Below are positions 1-12,780 of a stretch of 44,133 bases of DNA, piece after piece. The stretch comes from an uncultured Collinsella sp. Its GTDB lineage: Bacteria; Actinomycetota; Coriobacteriia; Coriobacteriales; Coriobacteriaceae. The stretch is taken from assembly GCA_900554595.1 (NCBI GenBank), contig USHZ01000002.1:1-44133 (forward strand), read 5' to 3'. The notes beneath the pieces are model-generated. The model did no database searches. It was not told where the DNA came from and saw nothing but the letters and a program-made list of their open reading frames with translations. Made by a program: the position numbers and the translations under genes. The stretch's first letter is position 1, and each line of letters begins with the position of its first letter.

Positions 1-601
1 CGAACTTGCCACCCGTCACCTCAATGCAGGGCTTAATCTTGAGCAGATGGGCGCCTAGGAACGCGACGTTGGACAAGCGACCGCCCGCCTTAAGGAAGGC
101 AAGGTCGGTGGGAACAAAGCCCAACAGCACGCGGTCCATCACCGAATTGGCGAAGGCGAAAATTTCGTCAACGGAGGCATCGGGATGAGCCTCGATGTAT
201 TTGGCGGTCTCGACGACAACGAGCGACTGACCCACCGAGACAAAGCGCGTGTCCATGGAGTAGACGTAATCGCGACCCTTGGCGGCAATCTTCGATGATT
301 GATGCGAGCAGGTCGTGGCCTCGGAATATGCAAGATGCAAAATGGTCGCGTCGGGCTGCTCGGCATGAATGCGATCATACACGCGGGAGAAATCTGCCGG
401 CGCACAGCCGCTGGTCTTGGGCATCACGCCAAACTCGTTGCAGCGCGAATAAATCTCAAGCGGATCGATCAAGCCGTCCTCGACGGTCTCGTCAGCAATC
501 GTGACATGCATGGGCACGCGCACGATGCCGTAGCGCTCACAGAGCTCCGGCGTCACATCAGAACCAGATTCGACCACGATTACGTACTTGCCCATTATCA
601 T
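1..601 (-). CDS. DegV-family protein (3' end outside window)
   Basis: The reverse strand encodes a protein beginning MIMGKYVIVVESGSDVTPEL, which runs off the left edge after about 200 residues. The N-terminal beta strand followed by (D/E)SGSD, the SGCAPADF segment, the later LLGFVPTDLAFLKAGGRLS and a KIKPCIEV segment are the usual landmarks of DegV proteins. These bind a fatty acid; several are FakB subunits that present fatty acids to the kinase FakA. ATG at 601 is preferred because a GAGATGG lies 6 nt upstream; ATG at 595 or 619 is also in frame. No fakA is visible nearby, so the role in fatty-acid use is family knowledge only. A pair of ACCGTTT repeats lies about 180-210 bp upstream. Confidence 0.8.
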   Translation of the reverse strand, partial: MIMGKYVIVVESGSDVTPELCERYGIVRVPMHVTIADETVEDGLIDPLEIYSRCNEFGVMPKTSGCAPADFSRVYDRIHAEQPDATILHLAYSEATTCSHQSSKIAAKGRDYVYSMDTRFVSVGQSLVVVETAKYIEAHPDASVDEIFAFANSVMDRVLLGFVPTDLAFLKAGGRLSNVAFLGAHLLKIKPCIEVTGGKF

Positions 602-860
602 CACGACCCATCTCGACATTGGCTTTTCAATACATGGCACGCGCCGCCGCACTGTTGCACAACGGCCGCAAAGCGCCAAAGAGACGCCGCCCCTTGCGCA
701 CAACAAAGGACAGCGTCTCCCTGGAAAACTCCGTGCTTAGCTGAGATTTTACACGGTTTATAAATGAGTGTTACTTATCCCGCAAACGGTAGCTATACGC
801 GATAAACGGTAGTTGCCAAGAAAGTATCCCGTGCGTCCAGCCCATCAGGAGAGTTCCGCC
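602..860. other. Intergenic region upstream of degV
   Basis: No coding potential is visible. It should hold the degV promoter. The only clear structure is the pair of direct repeats at 784-812, listed separately. Confidence 0.5.
784..812 (-). promoter_or_regulatory. Direct repeat CTACCGTTT, 20-bp period
   Basis: AAACGGTAG occurs at 784-792 and again at 804-812, i.e. CTACCGTTT twice on the strand of degV. It resembles the ACCGTTCAC pairs in front of the sugar genes, but the period is 20 rather than 21 bp. Confidence 0.4.
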
Positions 861-1016
861 TAAAGGGTGACTACACAGGACCCCCGCCGGGCCGCTTTGG
901 GTTACTTTCCAAAACTTCCCGCAGGACGCAAAGAGGCTCCGCAGCGCGAAGCGCGCAGCGGAGCCCTTTGCATGTCCGAGGACACCAATTTGATTTAGCG
1001 TAGTTCCCTAAAGGGC
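861..1016. repeat. Long palindromic repeat, TTCCGCAG/CGAGGAC family, copy 1
   Basis: A box CTTCCCGCAG (914-923) and a box CCGAGGAC (976-983) flank a hairpin whose arms are 928-942 and 958-971. The hairpin tip contains GCGAAGC, which as single-stranded DNA is known to form an unusually stable mini-hairpin. Weaker outer pairing extends on both sides. The same boxes and GAA tip recur at 1069-1091 and 15256-15321. Confidence 0.6.
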
Positions 1017-1151
1017 GACAACGCAGGAGACCCGGCAAGGCCGGGAGCACTTTGTCTCGCAAACATTCCGCAGCCGCGAAGCGGCGAGGACGTTTGAGAG
1101 ACAAAGTGCGTAGGCCTTACCGGGTCTCCGGTGGGAGTTGAGTCCCTTTAG
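1008..1151. repeat. Long palindromic repeat, TTCCGCAG/CGAGGAC family, copy 2
   Basis: The outer arms (about 1008-1060 and 1093-1151) pair imperfectly. The centre reads TTCCGCAG, then CCGC-GAA-GCGG, then CGAGGAC. One arm overlaps the stop codon of the glycyl-radical gene, so the element would form the 3' end of the pfl transcript. No clear U-run follows, so simple intrinsic termination is not obvious. Confidence 0.6.
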
Positions 1152-1399
1152 AACTTGTCGTGGAAGGTACGCGAAATGACCTCGTCCTGCTGCTCCTTGG
1201 TGAGCGTGTGGAAGTTCACGGCATAGCCGGAAACGCGGATGGTCAGCTGCGGATACTTCTCGGGGTGAGCCTGAGCGTCGAGCAGCGTCTCACGGTTGAA
1301 GACGTTGATGTTCAGGTGGTGGCCACCCTTCTCGGCGTAAGCGTCGAGCATGTGGACCAGGTTATCGGCCTGAGTCTCGGAAACTTCAGAAACCTTCAT
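1148..1399 (-). CDS. grcA: Stand-alone glycyl-radical domain of pyruvate formate-lyase (GrcA-like)
   Basis: This 83-residue protein equals the C-terminal domain of pyruvate formate-lyase. KGGHHLNINVFNRETLLDA is followed by HPEKYPQLTIRVSGYAVNF and a C-terminal KEQQDEVISRTF. Gly58 in RVSGYAV is the position that carries the radical. E. coli GrcA (YfiD) is about 127 residues; this one lacks that N-terminal extension and resembles the PFL tail itself. ATG at 1399 has an AAGGAG 8-9 nt upstream. The gene follows the large PFL gene after an 85-nt spacer in the same direction. Because that large gene ends before the glycyl-radical domain, this protein is probably an obligatory subunit and not only a repair factor. 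Confidence 0.9.
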   Translation of the reverse strand: MKVSEVSETQADNLVHMLDAYAEKGGHHLNINVFNRETLLDAQAHPEKYPQLTIRVSGYAVNFHTLTKEQQDEVISRTFHDKF

Positions 1400-1484
1400 A
1401 ATGTGTCTCCTTCGATTGATAGGCGCCGGCCGAAACCGGCGCACTAATCAGTAATCGTTATTGTTAGTATAGCACTAACAATAG
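1400..1484 (-). promoter_or_regulatory. Two hairpins between the pfl genes
   Basis: The spacer contains a perfect 9-bp stem (1460-1468 with 1474-1482) and a perfect 7-bp GC stem (1423-1429 with 1436-1442), followed by the ribosome binding site of the small gene. Neither is followed by a U-run on the coding strand. They may set mRNA processing or the ratio of the two PFL polypeptides (inference). Confidence 0.5.
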
Positions 1485-3536
<2,052 letters not shown>

Positions 3537-4086
3537 TGTGTAACCACGCTCCTAGTTACGTGTAATGCGGCGCTCTCTCACACCGCTGCTTATTGAATTC
3601 TTGAATTATCGGCTTGCACTACCTGCTTCATTCGCCTTCCGTCGCGCGTTAGCACAGGGGAAAACGTTTATTCACCTTGGTCTTGCAACCCTAAACCCAA
3701 GATTTCACCCGTTTGAGAAGGATAACATAGCCACCCCCTTCATCAGGGCTGTTATATGTTTCTTTTTTTATACCATTAGGGCGTTTTTAGCAAATCCGCA
3801 GGAAATGCGAGCGCGAACAACTACCGTTCACCGAATTGATTGGTATTTTTCCTTGCCTTTGTACGACGTTCACTCTAGCTGTTATGACAGCTTTATCAGG
3901 GTAAAGTGCCTCTGAGTAGGCTTTCGGACATGTCCAACGATCTACCCCTAACTTTGCTGGTACCGACGGTGTACGAAGGTCGCCTAAAGGTAGTTTTCTA
4001 GGCATGTCCCAAAATCTACCGAATGGGATGGTTGAGCGGGGGTATCATCTTTCACCGAAAATAGTTTCTAGTGTTAGGGGTTTTCG
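3537..4086. other. Divergent intergenic region pflB / marR
   Basis: This 550-bp relatively AT-rich region must hold both promoters. It includes one ACCGTTCAC box (3823-3831) without a partner 21 bp away, a perfect hairpin AGCTGT-TATG-ACAGCT near 3876-3891, and a pair of similar segments (3926-3946 and 4001-4020, both containing ATGTCC and ATCTACC). No gene was found. Confidence 0.5.
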
Positions 4087-4089
4087 GTG
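4053..4089 (+). promoter_or_regulatory. Inverted repeat overlapping the marR start codon
   Basis: CACCGAAAA at 4053-4061 is the exact complement of TTTTCGGTG at 4081-4089. The second arm contains the GTG start codon (4087-4089) and the AGGGG Shine-Dalgarno lies in the loop. It could be an operator for the MarR protein or an RNA hairpin hiding the start. Confidence 0.45.
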
Positions 4090-4532
4090 GAAGATACCGA
4101 TTTCCATGAGCTTGGGCGTCAGCTCCTTACCGAGTTTGGCGGCATTCACCAGCGCGTTTCGCGCTTTGTGGACAAAGCTCTCAGCGGCGAGATGGCTGTC
4201 ATGCGCGCCCTTATGCTCGCTGGCGGTTCGCTCACGCCGAGCGAACTCGCTGATCGCGCCTGGGTCTCGAACGCCCGCATTGCCAATATCCTACGCGCTC
4301 TCGAAGCCAAGGGCTGGGTTGAGCGTGAGCACTCAAAGACCGACCGTCGTCGCGTACACGTCATAGTGACCGACAAGGGATTCCAGGATCTCGAAATCAA
4401 ACGCCGGGAATTCGAGGACCGCACCGCGGCTTTCCTCGAACAGCTCGGCGAAACAGATACTCAAGAGATGGTGCGTCTTCTAAGGCGTGCCAACGAAATT
4501 ATCGACCACAATCAAGAAAGGAGAGATGCCGA

Positions 4533-4536
<4 letters not shown>
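4087..4536 (+). CDS. MarR-family transcriptional regulator
   Basis: The 149-residue protein has the MarR winged-helix layout: an N-terminal dimerisation helix, LTPSELADRAWVSNARIANI as helix-turn-helix, RALEAKGWVEREHSKTDRRR with the usual D-x-R-R wing, and a C-terminal helix. The start is GTG at 4087 with AGGGG upstream. Its TGA overlaps the GTG of the exporter gene by four bases, so the genes are probably translationally coupled. MarR genes in this position usually repress the efflux genes downstream and respond to a small ligand. The ligand cannot be read from the sequence. Confidence 0.85.
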
Positions 4537-6901
<2,365 letters not shown>

Positions 6902-6902
<1 letters not shown>

Positions 6903-8758
6903 TGGCAGACGAAACCAAGACTCAGATCCCCAAGCCCACCCGCCAGCGCGGTCCCATGGGCCGCATGGGTGGCATGGGCCGCGGCGAAAAGGCCAGGGAC
7001 TTTAAGGGCACCATGAGGCAGCTGCTCGGCTATATTGGCCAGCACAAGATTGCCGTGTTTGCCGCCGTCGCCTTTGCCGTGTGCTCGGTCATCTTTAATA
7101 TCGTGGGGCCTAAGGTGCTCGGCCAGGTTACGACCAAGCTGTTTGAGGGCCTGGTTGCCAAGGTCAACGGCACCGGCGATGTCGACTTTAACTGGATCGC
7201 CAAGACGCTCGGCTTTTTGCTCTGCCTGTACCTGGCAAGCTCTGTTTGCAGCCTCATCCAGGGCTGGCTCATGACCGGTGTCACGCAAAAGATCTGCTAC
7301 CGCATGCGCAAGGAGATCGCCGCCAAAATTGCCGTCGTACCGATGAGTTACTTCAACGGTCACAGCAAGGGTGACGTGCTCAGCCGCATCACCAACGACG
7401 TCGATACGCTCGGCCAGTCGCTCAACCAGAGCGTGACGCAGCTTATTACGTCCGTCACGCAGATTATCGGCGTGCTCGTCATGATGTTGTCGATCAGCCT
7501 GCCGCTCACCGGCGTCACCGTGCTCACGCTGCCGGCCGCCGCGATTATCTTGATGGTGATGATTCACTTCTCGCAGCCGTACTTCCGCGAGCAGCAGCAG
7601 GTCCTGGGCACCGTCAACGGCATTATCGAGGAGGATTTTGCCGGCCAGAACGTCATTCAGGTGTTCGACCGCGCCGAGGCTTCGATCGAGGAGTTCGACC
7701 GCCAAAACGACCGCCTCTTTATTAGCGGCTGGCGCTCGCAGTTCCTGTCGGGCCTGATGATGCCGCTTATGAGCTTGGTGGGTAACATGGGCTACGTGGG
7801 CGTCGTCGTCGTGGGTGCGCAGCTCGCGCTGACCGGCAATGCCACGCCCGGCGACATCCAGAGCTTTATCCAGTACGTTCGCAACTTTACGCAACCCGTA
7901 CAGCAGCTGGGCAACGTGAGCAACACGATGCAGTCGATGGCCGCTGCCACCGAGCGCGTCTTTGAGTTCCTGGCCGCGCCCGAGGAGGAGCAGAAGGCCG
8001 ACGCGCAGATTCCCGAGAAGCGCCCCGGGCACGTGGAGTTCGACCATGTCAAGTTTGGCTACACGCCCGACAAGACCATCATCCACGACTTTAGCTGCGA
8101 GGCGCAGCCCGGCCAGACCATTGCCATCGTCGGTCCCACCGGCGCTGGCAAGACTACGCTCATCAAGCTGCTGCAGCGCTTCTACGATGTGGACGGCGGC
8201 TCGCTGCGCGTCGAGGGTGTCGACGTGCGAGACTGGGATCGCGCGGCACTGCGCGGCGAGTTTGCCATGGTGCTGCAGGATACCTGGCTGTTTAACGGCA
8301 CCATCCGCGAAAACATCCGCTACGGACGCCCCGATGCGAGCGATGCCGAAGTCGAGGCCGCCGCACGCGCCGCACGCTGCGACCACTTTATCCATACGCT
8401 CGCCGGCGGTTACGACTTTACGATCAACGAGGAGGGCACCAACCTGTCGCAGGGTCAGCGCCAGCTCGTGACCATCGCCCGTGCCATTTTGGCCGACCGT
8501 CCGGCGCTGATTTTGGACGAGGCGACCTCCAACGTTGACACTCGTACCGAGGAGCTTATTCAGCGTGCCATGGATGCGCTAATGCAGGGCCGCACGAGCT
8601 TTGTCATCGCGCACCGCCTGTCCACGATCCGCAACGCCGACGTGATCTTGGTGATCCGCGACGGCGACATCGTCGAGAAGGGCACGCACGACGAGTTGCT
8701 CGCCCAGGGCGGCTTCTACGCCGACCTGTACAACTCGCAGTTCGACGAGGCGGCGTAG
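6902..8758 (+). CDS. ABC exporter subunit with catalytic nucleotide site
   Basis: The 618-residue partner half-transporter has a membrane domain (about residues 40-330), Walker A GPTGAGKTT, a non-canonical signature LSQGQ (515-519), Walker B with catalytic Glu540 (LILDEATSNVD) and switch His571 (IAHRLSTI). Combined with the upstream subunit, one composite site is complete (this Walker A/B with the SGGQ of the partner) and the other is degenerate, as in known heterodimeric multidrug exporters. The N-terminus has a Gly/Met/Arg-rich stretch (GPMGRMGGMGRGEKA). The gene is third in the marR operon and ends just before a strong terminator. The substrate is unknown. Confidence 0.9.
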
Positions 8759-8789
8759 ATACGGCCGCAGAGAAATGATGACGCCCGAG

Positions 8790-8824
8790 AACGGGGGCGC
8801 AGGACAACCTGCGCCCCCGTTTTG
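8790..8824 (+). terminator. Intrinsic terminator after the ABC exporter operon
   Basis: A perfect 14-bp GC-rich stem (8790-8803 with 8808-8821) with an ACAA loop ends in a short T run. Confidence 0.85.
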
Positions 8825-8880
8825 TGTCCTTCGAGCCTCGAAACGCCTTCCCTGAGACCTCATTGACGGCGCTTTCCAGA

Positions 8881-9119
8881 CCCCGTGGGCAAAAAAGGGC
8901 AAATATGAGTACTGTCACCTTTTTAGTAACAACCAAAACAGCCCCAAATGCTGCCCACACGGCTTGCAAGCGCCCCTAAATTACTCAAATAGCTCTATAG
9001 CGGGCCTATATGTGTTGAGGTTAATGAACATATTTTTCTGTTATGTCTATTATCTTATGCCGGCAATATAGCACTACGATAGCAACAGTACTCATATTTG
9101 CCATTTTTTGCCCACAGGG
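8881..9119. repeat. 239-bp segment bounded by a long inverted repeat
   Basis: The left arm 8881-8916 and right arm 9084-9119 are inverted copies with about two mismatches over the first 33 bp. Both contain GTGGGCAAAAAA and GGCAAATATGAGTACTGT. The AT-rich interior has no open reading frame of note. The layout resembles a non-autonomous element (MITE) or the remains of one. No target duplication could be assigned with confidence. Confidence 0.5.
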
Positions 9120-9201
9120 CGTCTCCCGGGGAACCGACAACAGCCATAGGGTCCCGCGTGGCGCCACTCCCTCCCGGTATACACCGACGTTTCCCCAGAT
9201 A

Positions 9202-9240
9202 AAACCTGCCAAAATAAACCTGTCCCTTTTTGGCAGGTTT
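9202..9240. repeat. Hairpin with CCTGTCCC in the loop, copy 1
   Basis: AAACCTGCCAAAA (9202-9214) pairs with TTTTGGCAGGTTT (9228-9240) around a loop containing CCTGTCCC. A hairpin with the same loop motif but a different stem is at 17386-17424. It lies upstream of the DAHP synthase gene. Confidence 0.5.
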
Positions 9241-9326
9241 CGCTTGCACTTTAGCGTGCGACAGCGGATAATGCCGAGCACTCGACAATACACTTACTGC
9301 TCTTTCTATAGATTGAGGAGGCCCCT

Positions 9327-10358
9327 ATGGCCATGGAATTCAAACGCAAGTTGCCGATCCCCATGGAGATCCGCGAGGAAATGCCGCTCTCTGCCGAGCT
9401 TACCGCCAAAAAGCAGGCATTTGACGCCGAGGTCGCCAAAGTCTTTACCGGCGAAGACGCACGCAAGGTGCTTATCATCGGCCCGTGCTCTGCCGACCGC
9501 GAGGACTCGGTGCTTGAGTACATGAATCGACTGGCCAAGACCGCCGAGGAGGTCAAGGACAAGCTCATCATCATTCCGCGCGTCTATACCAACAAGCCGC
9601 GCACCAAGGGCACCGGCTACAAGGGTCTGCTGCACAACCCCAACCCCGAGGCTCCCGACGACCTGCTCGAGGGCGTCAAGGCCATCCGCCATATGCACCT
9701 GCGCGTTATTGAGGAAACGGGCTTCTTCACCGCCGACGAGATGCTCTACCCGTCCAACTACCAGTACCTCGTCGACCTGTTGAGCTATGTTGCCGTGGGC
9801 GCACGCTCGGTCGAGAACCAGGAGCACCGTCTGGTGTCGAGCGGCATTTCGGTGCCCGTGGGCATGAAGAACCCCACCGCTGGTTCCACCACCGTCATGC
9901 TCAACTCCATCTATGCCGCCCAAGCACATCAGAGCTTTATCTTCCGCAACTGGGAAGTCGAGTGCGATGGCAATCCGCTCGCGCACGCCGTTATGCGTGG
10001 CTACATTGGTCTCGACGGTCGTACCTACCCCAACTACCACTACGAGCACCTGGAGCGCCTGGCCGAGCGCTATACCGAGCACGCCGGCTATGCCAATCCG
10101 GCAGCAGTCATCGACTGCAACCACGACAACTCGGGCAAGCGGCCGCTGGAGCAGTATCGCATTTGCAAGGAGGTGCTCGACAGCTGCCGCCGCAACGGGT
10201 CCATCTCTAAGCTGGTCAAGGGCTTTATGATCGAGTCCTACCTCGAGGACGGCAACCAGCCGGTCGACGGCGGCGTCTTCGGCAAGTCGATCACCGACCC
10301 GTGCCTGGGCTGGGAAAAGACCGATTACCTCATCCACGAGATCGCAGAGCGGGTTTAG
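9327..10358 (+). CDS. aroG: 3-deoxy-7-phosphoheptulonate (DAHP) synthase, class I AroG type
   Basis: The 343-residue enzyme condenses phosphoenolpyruvate and erythrose-4-phosphate, the first step of aromatic amino acid synthesis. AroG/F/H landmarks are visible: IGPCSADREDSVLEYMNRLA, RVYTNKPRTKGTGYKGLLHNP, a central GARSVENQEHRLVSSG, PVGMKNPTAG, ID-CNHDNSGKRPLEQ and MIESYLEDGNQP. The length fits the family (about 350). The start ATG at 9327 has GAGGAGG 6 nt upstream. No other aro gene is adjacent. The gene appears monocistronic and its stop codon abuts the structured element at 10358. Whether it is feedback-inhibited by Phe, Tyr or Trp cannot be read by eye, so the symbol is generic. Confidence 0.92.
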   Translation: MAMEFKRKLPIPMEIREEMPLSAELTAKKQAFDAEVAKVFTGEDARKVLIIGPCSADREDSVLEYMNRLAKTAEEVKDKLIIIPRVYTNKPRTKGTGYKGLLHNPNPEAPDDLLEGVKAIRHMHLRVIEETGFFTADEMLYPSNYQYLVDLLSYVAVGARSVENQEHRLVSSGISVPVGMKNPTAGSTTVMLNSIYAAQAHQSFIFRNWEVECDGNPLAHAVMRGYIGLDGRTYPNYHYEHLERLAERYTEHAGYANPAAVIDCNHDNSGKRPLEQYRICKEVLDSCRRNGSISKLVKGFMIESYLEDGNQPVDGGVFGKSITDPCLGWEKTDYLIHEIAERV

Positions 10359-10505
10359 TTACGCGGTTTTACCGAACCGCGTAACCAGTCGACGCTGCAA
10401 ACGCCCCTAAGCGGCAATCTGACGTTCAATCGTCGGTCGCGTACCACAAAGTACGCTTCCCTCCTCTTTCACGTCACCCTGCTCGCTTAGGGGCGTTTTC
10501 GCTGA
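10358..10505 (+). repeat. Covarying palindromic element, copy 1 (candidate structured RNA)
   Basis: A 148-nt element starts at the last base of the aroG-type stop codon. P1 is an 11-bp hairpin (10358-10368 with 10375-10385). The box GTCGACGCTGC (10388-10398) leads into a 15-bp stem P2 (10399-10413 with 10484-10498). P2 encloses two small hairpins, GACG/CGTC (10421-10434) and GCGTAC/GTACGC (10439-10456). Unpaired boxes GGCAATCTG, CGTTCA and TTCACG are shared with copy 2 (25276-25422), where the stems have other sequences but still pair. It may also act as the aroG terminator. Confidence 0.6.
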
Positions 10506-10542
10506 CCTATGCTCAACCTACGATAATTCCGAGCTGAACGAG

Positions 10543-12780
10543 TTACTCGCTGTAGCGGGTGGCGATGGCAGCTTGCACCATGCCGGCGCTCATGAGGTAA
10601 GTCACCAAGAAGTAGCCGCCGTATGCTGCCAGGAAGATTGCACAGGTGAGGCCCACGGTGCCGGCGATGCTCATATCGCCGAATACGCTCACCAGCTCGA
10701 TGATCACCTTGAGCGCCACAAAGGAGTGCGCCAAGCCCACTGCCAGCGGGAACAGGAAGAACACCGCTTGCTGCGCCATCACTGAATGGCGAATCTGACG
10801 GTCGTCACAGCCAATCTGCGCCAGCACACGATAGCTGCGGCTGCCGTCGGCCACATTGGAGAGCTGCTGGATCGACAGTATCGCCGCGCACGCAACGACC
10901 AGCACAAAGCCAATGTAGATGGCCAGATAGCTAATCATGCCGTTCATCTGCGCTGCTTGCGTGTACATCTCGGAACGTGTGATGAAGACTCCCCACGACC
11001 CAGGCTCCTTGCCGTCAACGAGCAGATTATCGAGCAAGGTGTATTTAATGCTCTCGTCTGCCTCGGTCGTATCCATCCCCTGTTTGTAGTTAACGAGCAG
11101 ATTACTGGAATACGGCTGCAGATTAAGTTGGGACAACAGCTCATCGGCTACGACCACGGTACCGGGATTGCTGCCCATCGCCGAGTTGGCGATGGCAGCC
11201 GTGTCTTCGTCCGACTTATCGGTTGCGGGCTTGAGCGTATGCCCGCCCAAGGTGAGGGTATGGCCCCCAGCCATGTATTTGGTGTACAGGTCGCCCAGCT
11301 CGCCGCCCATATCACACGTAAGCACGTACTGGTCGCGGCCAATGCTCACCGGCTCCTCGCCCATCATCTGGCGCAGTTTGTTGTACTGGCTCGCCGGCGT
11401 CACATACAGACCCATCGCATCGGCGTTGCTTCCCTCGAGCGCCTTGGGTAGCTTTTCGCCCATGGCCTTGCACATCCCACCCGCCACCACCGAGGGGCCC
11501 GAGCCGCCAAGCGGGTAACTCAGATACGAATCGATCTGCACATGCTCACCGGCAACATCGGCGATATTGACCTTCTTGCCGGTCTCGTCGTTGTTGTCCG
11601 CCGACTTGCCCTTAATACCGTCTGCAACGTTATCGGGATCTTTACGATCGCCATGCCATGCAGCGTACAAATCGACCGTTGCATCGGCCAGCACCATGCG
11701 ATCGGCCTCAGACGGATTGACATACTCCTTGTAGTAGTCGAGCGTTTCGGGCGTGTAATAGACATACGTCTGAGACACGTCAACAGGGTTATAGCGCTCC
11801 AGATTCTCGTTCATCACGTTGGCAATCGACATACCGCAGGTCACCGAGGTAATGGCCAAAAACAGAATCATCGCGATGACGCCCATCGAAAAGCACACCG
11901 TATTGACCTTGGCCGAAAGCTGACGCACGGTAAACATATTGAGGCCGCGCCAATACACGCTGCGCAGGCTCTGCAGCAGCTTGATGAGCATGCCCGAGAG
12001 TCCCCAGAACAGGGCAAAAGTGCCCACGGTAACCATAGCGGTCGTAATGCCAAACTGGCTCATGGCCTCTTGCAGCTTGCTGTCCGTCGCGGTTAGCGGG
12101 AACCCATCACGTAGCAGACGGTAATAGGCCACGCCCACAAGCACCACGCCCACGGCAAAGATGGCAATCGCGATCCAGGGGTTGCGTGTCTTGATGCTCT
12201 CGTTGCGACGCTCGGCACCCATAAGCTCAATGAGCTTAGTGCGACGAACGGCGCGCAGGTTCAGCAGTAACGTGAGCACGAACATCACGAGCATGCAGGC
12301 AAGGGTCAGGTTGAACGCGTGCACCGAGAAGAAGAAGTGAAAATTGGCGATCTGTGTCTTAAAGAGCGAAGCCGTAAAGAACGTCATGAGCTGGGAGAGT
12401 CCCACACCCAGCACAATGCCGGCGACAAAGGCCACGACCGAGACGATCACCGTCTCGAGCGCCATGATCGTGGCGACGCGCCCTCGGCCCATGCCGAGCA
12501 CCTGGTACAGACCAAACTCCTTTTTGCGGCGTTTCATGATGAAGTTATTGGCGTACACCATCAAAAAGGCCATGACACCGGCCAAAAAGTACGTCAGGTA
12601 GCCGAGCATGCTGCCCATAACCTGCGCCAAGCCCTCTTCATCGATGCCGGCGATGTCGACCTGCATCGAAATGGTGTTAAAGGCATAGAAGACCGTGACG
12701 CCCAGGGTGAGCGTCAAAAGGTAGACGAGGTAGTCGCGGCCGGCGCGGCGGACGTTGCCCCAAGCGAGTTTACAGAGCAT
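10543..12780 (-). CDS. BceB-like ABC transporter permease (FtsX family)
   Basis: The 745-residue membrane protein has ten likely membrane segments: about seven within residues 15-320, then a large outer domain of roughly 300 residues, then three segments at the C-terminus (about 620-740). This is the architecture of BceB/VraG-type permeases that detoxify or sense cell-wall-active peptides. The segment FIMKRRKKEFGLYQVLGMGR after the second helix is typical. Start ATG 12780 (MLCKLAWGN) fits the family and has GGTGAGG upstream; an in-frame ATG at 12792 is the alternative. It overlaps the end of the ATPase gene by 11 nt. No BceRS-type two-component system is adjacent, so regulation is unclear. 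Confidence 0.85.
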   Translation of the reverse strand: MLCKLAWGNVRRAGRDYLVYLLTLTLGVTVFYAFNTISMQVDIAGIDEEGLAQVMGSMLGYLTYFLAGVMAFLMVYANNFIMKRRKKEFGLYQVLGMGRGRVATIMALETVIVSVVAFVAGIVLGVGLSQLMTFFTASLFKTQIANFHFFFSVHAFNLTLACMLVMFVLTLLLNLRAVRRTKLIELMGAERRNESIKTRNPWIAIAIFAVGVVLVGVAYYRLLRDGFPLTATDSKLQEAMSQFGITTAMVTVGTFALFWGLSGMLIKLLQSLRSVYWRGLNMFTVRQLSAKVNTVCFSMGVIAMILFLAITSVTCGMSIANVMNENLERYNPVDVSQTYVYYTPETLDYYKEYVNPSEADRMVLADATVDLYAAWHGDRKDPDNVADGIKGKSADNNDETGKKVNIADVAGEHVQIDSYLSYPLGGSGPSVVAGGMCKAMGEKLPKALEGSNADAMGLYVTPASQYNKLRQMMGEEPVSIGRDQYVLTCDMGGELGDLYTKYMAGGHTLTLGGHTLKPATDKSDEDTAAIANSAMGSNPGTVVVADELLSQLNLQPYSSNLLVNYKQGMDTTEADESIKYTLLDNLLVDGKEPGSWGVFITRSEMYTQAAQMNGMISYLAIYIGFVLVVACAAILSIQQLSNVADGSRSYRVLAQIGCDDRQIRHSVMAQQAVFFLFPLAVGLAHSFVALKVIIELVSVFGDMSIAGTVGLTCAIFLAAYGGYFLVTYLMSAGMVQAAIATRYSE

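Noticed and set aside
3926..4020. Direct repeat (ATGTCC...ATCTACC) upstream of marR
   Set aside because: Only two imperfect copies with no clear relation to the promoter; noted in the intergenic entry but too weak for a finding.
10358..10505. Integron attC site or T-box/riboswitch
   Set aside because: The attC core sites (RYYYAAC/GTTRRRY) in the required places are absent. No T-box or known aptamer motif was recognised, and the element follows genes instead of preceding them.
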